A DNA stretch of 64,000 nt from Tigriopus japonicus (Eukaryota; Arthropoda; Copepoda; Harpacticoida; Harpacticidae). The position numbers were made by a program, and so were the translations under genes. This document shows, piece after piece, positions 22,301 to 34,300 of this stretch. Every line of letters starts with the position of its first letter. Position 1 is the first letter of the stretch. The notes beneath the pieces were generated by a model. That model was not told the DNA's origin. It saw only the letters and a program-made list of their open reading frames with translations, and searched no databases. The DNA is taken from contig CM021312.1 of NCBI GenBank assembly GCA_010645155.1, positions 13,207,125-13,271,124 on the forward strand. Reading direction: 5' to 3'.

Positions 22301-25300
22301 GAAGTATAGTCATGAAGTTAGAAAATTCAGCAGGCTTTCAAGATGTATCAGCAAGACGAAATATCAAGCATAATATTTGATAGAAACTGGAATCGTTAGG
22401 CTTTTGTGAAAGTAAGAAACCAAACTTTGGCCAAATTTTGATTAAAGCTAATTTGGCCTTGATGGCAAAACTGATCGGAGGGCTCCGGTAATGACCCTTA
22501 TTGAGTAAGCAAAGCATGCTTGTTGGATAGTACGAATGTCCGTGGTTGAATTGATTTTCAGGGTTGAAAAATTGTAACGGAAGTCCCAAAAAGGATAAGT
22601 TGGTCAACAAAATACCATATGCACCCACAAATGAAGGGATTAATGGCCAAGATCCGACATCACTCGTTTCATTTTAATTGACGCCCCTCGGGCTGACGCC
22701 CTCGGGTCGCCAATAAAATGAAACTCCCTCCGCAGGATTTTGGCCATTACTCCCTTCCTTTGCAGGTGCATAAATAGTATTTCCCTGCACTGAAATCATG
22801 ACCAGGGGATTTTTTTTTCTTTACAATCCTCGGATTTTTAACCGATACAAGGGAATGGTTTCCCTGTAGTTTTAACATTAAGTCGGACTTCTGAAGAAAT
22901 GGAATGAAGCGAATGAAGAGGATGGGATCAGATTTTGACAAAGCTTCAAGAGAGCTTGATTAACGCGTTAAACTGTTTAACAAATACCTCAATTTGGTTT
23001 TATGATAGTACTAGTTTGTTGACAAAGTGCTCATTATAGCCTTCAGCTTTAAGTTATGACAACATCCCACGTTAAACAAAAGAGTTGTGGAGAGAAATTA
23101 TAGAGTAACACATGTCGCATCCCTAATGTCGTGGAGTGTTGACCGGAACGTGCGGTTGGTCTGTTTGCCACCTTCCCAGGGCAGCAAGTATGATCCACAT
23201 AACCTCAATGAAAAAAACTTCCTTTTCCATCAAGAAGTCGGTTAGAGTACGCCAACCACTAAACGACGTGTAAATGTTTTATTTCCTAACTTAGAATAGT
23301 ACATTCACTCAATACACAAGTACTCAAGCATTTCCTTAGCTAAGGGTAATCGACAAAACACAAATTGATTGATCAAAAGAGATTTTTAAGTAGAACAGCT
23401 ATTTTCAAAATTTTGTTTGTTGTGTGATCTTGGATCGTACCAAGGTAGGGTCAGTCACTCTCGCATTATTTTGCTCTTTGAAGCGTTAGTGGAACCGATC
23501 AAGAGAGAGTTCGTAAAAAGCTTACCCCATTTGTTAGGTTGATGAAATATAAAAACCGATCAGGACCATTGCTTACAGCCATTCCAACCACAACTTCTTC
23601 ATTGGAAATAACGGCGCTGCAGTCAAGAACTGCCAAATCACTGCCGTCATAATATGGGAAGCTTTGGGATACCAGATTAATTTTCTTCCCGTCATAGAGA
23701 TAAAGATTTGGCGATCTACTCATCAAAACCACTCCGCCATTTGGCAAGAGAAGATAATCAAGAAGTTTTCCACGGTCCATAAGGATGTGGTCAACATAAC
23801 TCCAACTTTGCGTTGCATCATCAAACTTCCTGCAAACAGTTTCTCTTCCTTCTTGCAATGAGCATCCATGCACCTGATTCTCTAAGACGGTAAGCTGAAA
23901 GAATTTGAAGGAAAATATGTTCATTTCACGCACACATGAGAGATTCTTCGTATTTTGGTGGACACTTCACCGATAGGTGACCGAAGATCAATAGAATAAT
24001 ACTTGAAATTCCCAAGCATGGTAAAGAGTGGTTTAAAATGAACCCCTTGACCAAGAACCACTGAATTTCTTGGAAAAAGGGGTCAACAATTATCATTATG
24101 TACCAGTGACAATGGACCAAATGGAAGCTTAGTTGTCAAGGCACTAATTGACGAGGGATCCGATACAACGTTTTTGTCCAAGCGCATCCTCAAGAAGATT
24201 AGGGTGAACAAAAGAATACAACATGGAATTGATATAAGGGAACCCTCAGTATTTAGGATAACTCAGTAACGGTAACTCCGACAACATTTATTTCTTGAAA
24301 TAACAAACTCCATTGATGTGTGCCCAACTTTTGTTTTATAATTTTTGGCAGTACTCCCCTCTGTTTGCAATGACAAGCTTCAACCTGTCCTTCAATTTGA
24401 GCACAGGAGGTATGCACCATACTTGGAACAATATCATTCCACCCTTTGACCAGTGCAGCCTTCAGGGCTGGAACGCCACCATGGGCCTTTGCACAAGCCT
24501 TGGCATCAAGAATGGACCACATGGCATAGTCAAGTGGAATGAGGTCAGGGCTGCTTGGAGGTGATAAGTATCGATCATTCAACAATCTACTTTTTACTAT
24601 CGATGATTCAATTCTGGTTCTACTCCCTCGTGTACTTCTACTACTTCTTCACTTGTTCTCGATCCTTCCTTCTGTTAAGATGCCCTTCCATGAATAAACT
24701 TATGTATTCCTTGATTTATTCTTTGGATACTTAACATGGCGCAGCGGCAGTGAAGACTCCTACGTTCATCGGTTTCATTCCGGAGGGTTCCTTATTTCGC
24801 CTGGAACATCCGACGATCTTCGAAGAGGACCTCGTCATTCCGATGTCCCATCACAATTTCGTTATCTTCGAATTCTGAAACCATGGAAGCGGCCAAGAAG
24901 GCGTTGTCGGCCAAGAGGAGCATCGTCACCCGACATATCAATGCGTGCGAGAGTTACGTCGCCAATGTGGATTCATTGGAGACCTCGACATTGGAGATTG
25001 GTATGATCGACAAGATCAACGAGCTCTGTGGCAAAGTGGAGACATCCTTGTCAAACTTGGATGAGACTTTTGATTCAACAAGCGAGGTTTTAGATACCGA
25101 AACTTTCTCTAAGGAGGATTCCTTGCTCACCCAATTTTCCAACAAAGTGTGCAAGCTCCGTGAGAAGGTATTGCAATCTTCAACCCGAATTCGATCACAA
25201 GCCCAGATTTCGACTCCTCGAGGCACCCCAGCAACCACAAGCTCTGGAATCCATTCGTCCCCGAGAATCAATATCGCCCTGAAACCGGAAAAATTATTAA

Positions 25301-28300
25301 CATCAAGTACATTAGCTGAGTTCCGCTCATGGAGCACGGATTTTCGCTTGTTCTTCTCCTCGAACCATATGGAGAATTTTCCGATTACTGAGCAACAGGG
25401 TTACCTTCGATCATGTTTGGAGCTCAAGCTCCAACAACTCCTCATGACGAAAATTCCACGATCCACATCGTCTTGTCCCAAAATGAAGGGAATTTTTGCT
25501 GACAAAATTTTTGAACAAATTAAGAAGTGTGAGCAGGGGCTCCAGGAAGAAGTGGGCTACCCTCAGGGACAATCTCAACGTTGGGGACAAGGTTTTACTT
25601 GTTGGATCTTCTGATACAAGGTCATGATGGCGGGTGGGTGTGATCGAGAAGACTGATCCAGGTTCTTCAGGTCTTGTCAGAACCGTGACCAGCAAGACTG
25701 ATGATGGAGAAGTCACACGACCAGTAATAAGAGTTTGTCCTCTTGATCCCCCGCAAACTGTGGTTTCGAGACCCGCCAATGGGGAGGAACGAGCGAATGG
25801 GGGGGAGGATGGAAGGACGAATCTGGCCGGAGAAGAGAATTTTTTAGGACACCGGCTCGCTCGTAACTAACGAGATCATCCTTTGGGCGGATATACCGAA
25901 ATTTTTGTTGGACGAGTTACAGGTGTTGAAGAGCAAAGGTTGCACGTTAAAACTTGATATTTCCGAAGATTATTAACTAGGTTGTGACCAAACAAACAAA
26001 TTTCCCTTCATACCAAAGTTGTGTTCATTTTGAAAAGTTGCGATTGAAAAATGTGAAGTAAACGTGCAGAATCGTGCCTCTGGTCTGACGGGTTATTCTT
26101 GACAGGCCGTGACCGATTGGGGCATTTGGAGGCTGAACAAGTGACCATGACTTCAACCCTACAAACGAATTTGTTTGGGCACAACTGCTTGGAAAACGTC
26201 ACAACCAAAGGTCAGCTGGGGCCTAAAAATTGTCCAACAAATCGTTGGCCGAGTCTGGCTGCACATGCCCATTCTTGAACTCTGTGAGATCATTAGGGGA
26301 AAAAGGGAAAACGGAGATACATTGTGAAGCTACCGAATTCCTAATAAAATAGAGTTAAATCTAAAGGTTTTAGTTCATCTTTGATGAGTCACTCAGTCAA
26401 GGTTGGGAGTCCAAAATACAGTCCATAAGACCGTCGAACCAAGTTCCATATTAGCATTTGAGGTCTCTTTTTCCATTGACTGAAACAATTTCATTACTGG
26501 AAACTTTCCTAAAAATCCTTTCTCCATGCCAAGTAAAAGTGCTACAGATCTTCAGACCATCTTGGATGAGACAAAAAGTTTTCGTATCAAACATCATAGT
26601 TCAATTTTAAATAGGTGTACTTTCAATTAATGCCACATAAATCATCCCAAGGAAGAACATTAATTAGATTACATATTGACGGATAATAGAAGTTGTGAGT
26701 TGTGGTAACCCTGAGACGACAGTTGAATAAAAAGGGATTTTGAACGAACATTACATTGGTGACCCCGAGAACGTGTAACGTAAACGTGAAATTATTTGAT
26801 TTTAGTGGTGAGAATGGCTCAAACCCGTCGATACAAACCTATCATCGAGGTCAGTGCTGCCAAGGTCAAGCTTCCCACACTTTGGTGCAATCATATTGCG
26901 CTCTGGTTTGCAAGGGCCGAAGTGGAATTTGCCAAGGCCAATATCACGACCAAACGCACACGATGGGCTCATGTTGTTACGGCACTAACCGAGGAACAAA
27001 TGGTTCGAGTGTTTGACGAAGTTAATTATCCTCGCTCAGGCTTCGAGTTTACTGATTTAAAGAAAGCTTTGATAAAGGACTTAAAGCGACAACCATTTGA
27101 GAATCTGCACTCGTTACTTTATACTGAACACATGGGCGATTCAACTCGGTCGGAATTCCTTAATCGGTTGCCTTTGTTGGTTCCAGAAGTAGAAAGGAAG
27201 TCAATTATCTTCCGCGAATTGTTTATTCTTAAGCTCCCTGTAAAAATCAAAGATCAGATTGCTTCACACCATCAAATAGGAGTAAAGAGCAGTGCGGAAA
27301 AGGCCGATGCGGTTTTTTCAGCCAACGGGCTGGAGCAACGGCTGCCAGGGCTAATCACACTCAGACTGTGGCCATGGTAGAGCACAGTTCCGAAACATCT
27401 ATTAATATGTTCCAATCCTTACAATCAGAACAAGTCCGAATGAACGAAAAGTTAGATTCGTTGGTCAATTGCGTGGCGGCCATGTCAATGCGTGGAAACC
27501 GTGGCAACAGCCGAAGAAGATCAGCAATACATCGTGGAGGCCTTCGAAGACCATGATGGCTATTCGTGACTAGTCACGAATAGCCATCAGGAATCTACTG
27601 GAGAGAACCTTGGGGCATGTCGTTTCCACAGGAGATGGGGTGAACAAGCGTGGTCATGCTTAATGCCATGCTCATGGAATGGTCGAATTGCAAAAAGATC
27701 AACAAACTAGATCCATCAGTAATGACGACCGATGTTGATGGAATTCCAGGTCACTCTGTTAACATCATTGCAAGCCTTTCGAACACATCTGATCTATCTC
27801 CAATTACCATTAAGATGAACAAACCGGACAAGTGTATATTATTGATTGTGGTGCAGCTGTGTCAGTATTTCCTAAGTCGGCAAATGACATTGAAGATCCT
27901 GAAAAAGAATTGATCGCTGCTAACGGCACTCGAATCAAAACCTATGGGCCAATCACTGAGACGATAAACTTTGGACGCAAGCGCTATGTATGGAAGTTCG
28001 TAAAAGCCGACGTTAACCATGCTATGTTGGGCGAGATTTCGTGCGGCGTTTCAACTTCCTTATTGATGTTGTTGCAAAGGCAATACACGAAAAGGATAGT
28101 TTCACTGACGCCCATTTGAGTTCAATCTTCAACGCTCTCAATGAGAATTTTTCCATTCCCCCCACTCCCAAAATTCCACTAGGAGGCTCTATTTTGGCGT
28201 CTGACATTGTTAAACAATTTCCAACTGTCTTTGCCTCCAAATCAGATCTGCTTCCACCAGTTAAACATCGTATGCGACACTATTACAGCAATTTCTAGTG

Positions 28301-31300
28301 ACGTCATCATTTTTGGCGGGAAAAAAAGTTCGGAAGACCCGTGTTTCTGATGAGCGTGCAAGGTAACTAAAACGAAGGTTTAGGCCTGGTAATTGCAACT
28401 ATCAATGCCTTTCTTATCTACACAACTTGAAGTTGAAGTAGCAACTCTTGACATTGTTTTAGCAAAAAAGTATGTTTTATTGCTTTTATCTAAAATCTCT
28501 ACATAAGTTGTGAGGGTTCTTCTGAACTTTGAAATTAGGAATGCCCAACTTTGAATAACAACATGGCCAGAAGAGATCGGTTCTTGGGGCAACTAAACCG
28601 AAAAACAAACAATTTGTTTAATTGAAGGCTTCCAATTTTTCCATTTGTTTTCAAATTACTTTGCAATACTTCTCAACCATGCCATTGCCCATAAATGCAA
28701 CATTTTTCTGACCATTGAAAACAGATTTTTTTTGGCAAGCCTACACTGCTAATGGCAGCAGGTCCGTAAAATGATACGGTAATCACTCCCACTTACAAAC
28801 TGGTGGTCGACCACTGTCTTTCAAACCTCGCAGGTTTTCTCCGGCAAAAGCCAAAGCCCTCCGACAAGAGTTAAACGCTCTTCTGAAATGGGACGTGTCA
28901 CGTATGTGCGGCGATTATCGTGCATTAAATAGCATTACTAAAAGTGATTCGTACCCACTGACACATCTTGACGATTTTTCGTACGATTTACACGGGGCAA
29001 GATTTTTCAGTTAAATTGATTTGCTAATTGAAGTGCCTATGAGTGATAAAGACAATGAAAAGACAGCCATTACAACATGTTTTGGACTTTTTGAATACAC
29101 GAGGATGCCCTTTGGCTTAAAAAACGCCGGGCAAACATTCCAAAGAATGATGAATGAAATATTCCGAGATATGAACTTTGTCTTCACATATGTCACTTTT
29201 TAGTATCCTCTAACAAGAAGCACTGAAAACTGGAGTGGGAGGCCAATGGTGAGAATTATGATTTTTAAAAGGATTAATTCAATTGCGTTCTTCTGCAAAC
29301 GAGACCTGGCTTGTATTCAGAAGACGACATATTTTAAATTTCAGCTCAATCGAATGCCGGAGTGAAAAGTTATGCCTTCTCAAACTTATGAAGTGAAGAG
29401 AGCATAGAATGAGTGAATTCGCCCTTTTGAGGTAAAACAATTTAAAATGATTCCACAGTAACACTTTTTTTACACAATGTAGTGACTCAAAACATTCTTA
29501 ATGTTCAAACTATGAAATTGAACCAATCTGTTCTGTAAATATTTAAAAAGGAGACTTTGTGCACTTCCAAAGACCTGACACTTGCCAAATACTTGTTTTT
29601 GGTCTTGAACGAACATTTCAGAATGTTGAAAATCAAAGGTCTTATTTCCGTATAGAAAAGCTGATTCGTCCATAGACATCTGTCATGTGTCGTGAAACCC
29701 TGATCCAATTGCTTCACAGCATTTGAAATTGAAGTATGATAATGTCCTAATGATCCATGTGCCCCCGTGTTTTTGATCCATTGCAAAACAACCAAAATAT
29801 TTCGAATAATCTTTTGTGCATACTCCCTTCCCAAATACCGCTTTGTTCAGGATCCGGCTAGACTACCATTGATTTAAACCAAATAGTCACTTACCTGATA
29901 CAGTTGCTTGTACTTTCGAAAACTATTAATCATTAATCTCACAAGAAAACCTTAACAGTCCATCCCACCGCTCACACACACGTTGCTTCAAGACTGACAA
30001 TCAGCTAACCATTAACAAATAACGTGTACCAGTGTGACGATTACCGTGCATTTTAAAGGGACCAACCTTTTTATTTATAGTCCTTTAACTCTACATGAGT
30101 GAGCCAAACGAACGATATTGCGAATACCCCGAGTTTGAGAACGTCGAATTCAAGATGTAAGTGAAGACGGCTTCCGCTCTCGAGCTCGTCTTTCGGGTGA
30201 CCAGTTCTCGGGCTAAAGCCCTCGAACTGGTCACCCTTCAGACGAGCTCTTGAGCGACTAGTGATGTGACTTGGGCAAGTAATGAGTCATCACAAACACC
30301 CAAGAACAAGTTGTTGACAAGCATTACTTGGGCAATACACCCAATACACTTGGCAAGCTCAAGGAACATTGGAAGATGCAGTTGCCGGCAGTTGCTCTTA
30401 GAAGAGTTAAGATGCTTGCAGTGTGACTTAGAAGAAAAGAATGCCAAGTTGCATTTTCAATGATCTTTTGACCTTGATAATTCAGCAATAAACAGTGGAA
30501 GTGAAACAAAAAATATTTTGATTTGGATAGCATTTGCAAAACCATGTTTTTTCTTTAGTTTCCGTTCTAAGCCACACATGAATACACTTTTCAGGTCAAT
30601 CAAGAATGACATTTAACAGTCCAACTTGGGAACAAGCTCTGTCACTCAGAGTTGCTAGAAAAAAATATAAGATGCCAAATCTTTTTTTTTTTTGAAATAT
30701 TCTCAAAAGCTTTTGCATTTCTCGATGCAAAAGCTTTGAATTGTGTATTTTCATCTAAAAATCCATCCTAACAAGGGCCTGGGCCCTATTTAGCTGAAAC
30801 TTTCTGGTTAATTGAAATTCTGATGCCGAAGGTTTAGTCTTCATTCCTAGCAAATTTGGCAAACCTGTAAGGTGGGAAAAATACTTGTACAGGCACCCAA
30901 GTAGACCCAAGTTTCGGCAAGTCCAAGGTACTGTACCGGACCGCTTGCCCAAGCTCTTGTTTGCCTCCCATCACTAGAGCGGACCGTCTTCACTTAGATC
31001 TTGAATTCGACGTTCTCAAACTCGGGGTATGCACACAATACCAGGAGAAAGTATGCTTCAGTATTTTGCAAGAAAACCGGCAAAATTAACAGAAAGACAA
31101 TGTATGGCTACTAGATGCACAGAGTCCCTCTGAAACTGCATGTAACCCGCAAACGCGAAATCCATTATAATGGAGTTTTCGAAAATAAATGGATTTCCTA
31201 AGAGTGACATGATCACAAAAGAGGACACAGCACTTTCTTGGACTGAGGAATCTTTACTGGCCTTCAATAACCTCAAAGAAGTGGTGCCCATGCCAACCTC

Positions 31301-34300
31301 ACTGATTTTTCCTGATCAACATGCCAAATCACGAGTCGTATGTGATGCTTCCAAAATAGCACTTGATGCTGTGTTAGAGCAAGAAGTTGATGAATTATGG
31401 CAACCCGTGAGTTTTTTTAGCCGAAAATTGTCCAATACTGAACAACGTTATTCCACGTTTGATCGGAAACTATTAGCCATTAATTTGACGATCCGGCACT
31501 TAAAGTATTTTCTTGAAGGGACTGAGTTTCATATAATAACGGACCATGAACCCCTGACTTGACTCACTCAATGTTCAGTTTTAGCCAACACAAACTGAAA
31601 CTCAATCGAGACGGTTAGCCTATATTGCCCAATTCTCTTCAGACATCCGTTACATTCCTGGTCCTGAAAACATTGTACCTGAAAGCCTTTCTCGTGCTCC
31701 CGTTGACATGAATGTGGATTCAATAGAACTTAATGATCCACTTGTGGAAGAAATAGTCAATGCTCAACAATCGTGCCCTTGGATAAAGAAACTCAAAGAA
31801 GACATGTTACAACATTCGTACTTCAAGAAGTTGCATGTGAATAATCGGGAAGTTTGGGCGATGTAAGAAGATCTCTGCCCCGGCTTCTTGTTCCAGAAAA
31901 TATCCGTGAATAATGTGTCGTGGCACTTCACCGTATAACACATCCAGGCATTGCGGCCACCCGAAAACTTCTTTCCGAACGGTTTGTTTGGCCAGGACTC
32001 TCATTTGATGCCAAGCGAATCGTAAGAGAGAGTGCATTACATGCCAACAAGTTAAAACACAGACTCACGTCAAAACTCCAGTTTCTCAGTTTCCTCCACC
32101 ATCAGTTCGTTTTACATGGTTTTACATCCACACGGACATTGCGGGACCTCTTCCACCTTGTCAAGGCTTCCGATACCTTTTCACTATCATAGACAGATAT
32201 GCACGTTGGCCTGCAGCCTTCCCAATGTCAGATTCAAGCACTCCACAATGTATCAAGCAATTACTGCATTGGATGGGGATGTTTGGTCTTCCGGAAACTT
32301 TGACTTCCGACCGTGGGAGCCAATTTGAGTCAGATCTATGGTCTGGACTCATGATAGCCTTTGGGAAAATTCATAGAACTACTACTGCTTTTCATCCACA
32401 AGCAAATGGGATGATTGAGCGATTACATCGCATCATGAAAGCTTCAATCAATGCGACGCTACCTGCCGATTACTCATGGTTGGGAAGACTGGACGTGGTT
32501 TTACTCAATATTTTGGATTGTGGTAACCCTGAGACGACAGTTGAATAAAAAGCGATTTTGAACGAAAACTATAGAGCAGGGATAACCTATATAATAGAAT
32601 AAATATCGAGTTACTTAAATAGTATCTCTCATTCATTTTCAGTTAAAAAGAGCCAAAAATTGTAATTTTCTTTATTCCACATGATGAAAATTGGCAAAAA
32701 TTGGGAAGAATGTGATATTTTGTTTAGCCTATACTCTTGCAAAACTGTACTTGTGCCTGACTTTTTTCCTAAAATACATTTTTGAATGCCAAAGGGTATC
32801 ATTTACGGCATCATTACGAGTATAAATGCATTTTATGCTTTTGGAATGGGTAAAAGAATGAATATTCAACCTTTGGGTAATCTGTAGACTTACATTGAAT
32901 GGCCTAAAATGGCGGGATCAAAAATTCCGTGTCTTTTTCTTGCTCTAAGATCCTTGAATAGTTTAAGTCTATTTGCAAAAAATGAAACCAGAACACCAGT
33001 GCTGTAATCTTCAGTCCTTACCTTTGTTTCTTTATTACGAAATGGAGGAACCAAACTGCAATTCACCGTCTTATTGTTGACAAGGTCACCAAACACTGGT
33101 CCTAAATTCAATTCGAAGCCAACCACCAAGGATTTGTCGACAATGTTGCCCACAGTTGAGCTCTCTTCAACTGAAAAATATTTGCTTGCCATCATCACAT
33201 GCAAAAATTTAACAATTCTGCTTTCACCCAGACAATGAATTCAGCTCCTCCAAGTGTTTTCACGCCATTGATAATAGATTTGAAACTTAAACTGAGTAGG
33301 ATTTCACCTACCATATCATTTATACAATAAAGAAATTACTCTAACCGACTTTCAGAGTCGGGTTCAATTGGAGGTTGCGCGATTTCAATATCAAAACCTT
33401 GCGTTTTGCAGGAGTGATTTGACTAATTTCTTGCCTTGGAGTTCTAGTGGGGCTTGGTGAGGCCAGAGACGAGCTTGCAACCCATGGGCGAACAAATCAC
33501 CCTAGAGAAAAAGTTGATCTTGTAAAATGACGTGCTGGACCCGGTCCAGCTCCAGGTAAAATTTCAAGGGGTTGGGAGGGGGCGTGGCACTCATATCATG
33601 GTGGATTTTTTTATTGGACCCAGAGTACCTCAACTGTGTGCAATTGTTCTCTGAACTGTTGTAATAGATTGAGCTAAAACTTTAGCAAAATACCCTCAGA
33701 TAGTTGGGTCGAACATTAGGTCCATTTATTTTTTGATTACAAAAACTGTTTGCCCACATTTCAAGCATAAAGTGCCCCTGATTGAAGTTTTTACATTTTC
33801 TAACTGAGTGCTTGAAGTTCCAATTTTGAAAAAGGGAGAGAGAGACTGCTAAGACCAGGGAGTTGACACAAATTGCGTTTGATAAGGGACATTTTGGCTT
33901 TAATTTTTAAATATTTTACTATGAAGGTGATAGAAAGGGATCTAGTTGTTGCATTGTAAGTCTAAATTTTGTATCTAAACTTGTCTTTGAGGTAGTTTGC
34001 TAATAAAGTCTTTGTTGAGCTTTTTTCCCTGGCATCAGTAGTCGAGGTCGAGGTCCATCAGAGACCATACAACACAAGAGAAGAAGGAAATCATGCTAGA
34101 AAACGCAAGGTTTTGATGTTGAAATCGCGTAACCTCTAATTAAACCCGAATCTAAAAGTCCGCAAGAAGAAATTACTCCCAAAAATCTGACGGGAAATGC
34201 GCCGAACAGAACTAAAATGTAACTGAGCGATATAAAAGTTGCTTTGTTTGTTGGGGGGAGGATGCTGCGTAATATCTTTTACATTCTAAAACAATTTGGG

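Larger units (their letters stand above)
16765..23525. other. Intron 4 of the PAN/kelch gene, transposon-filled
   Basis: 6.8 kb between the GT donor after 23526 and the AG acceptor before 16764. It holds two copies of a roughly 300-bp repeat (16895-17760 and 21395-21705), one split by a hAT MITE, plus an FB1 arm, a second TAGTGATG MITE, an LTR element with an assembly gap, and a hairpin at 22600-22760. No exon-like frame with matching phase was found in it. Confidence 0.7.
26699..32566 (+). mobile_element. Ty3/gypsy-type retrotransposon, broken by several insertions
   Basis: The 5' LTR end (TGTGGTAACCCTGAGACGAC, 26701 onward) is followed by a TTGGTGACCCCGAGAACG primer-binding-site-like region near 26755. 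In order come gag (26796-27650), protease (27720-28283), RT (about 28785-29205), RT end/RNase H (31170-31562) and integrase (31563-32517). At 32518 the integrase runs abruptly into a second copy of the LTR segment, indicating loss of the integrase C-terminus and much of the 3' end. Insertions separate protease from RT, and RT from RNase H. The element lies in intron 3 of the PAN/kelch gene. Confidence 0.88.
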
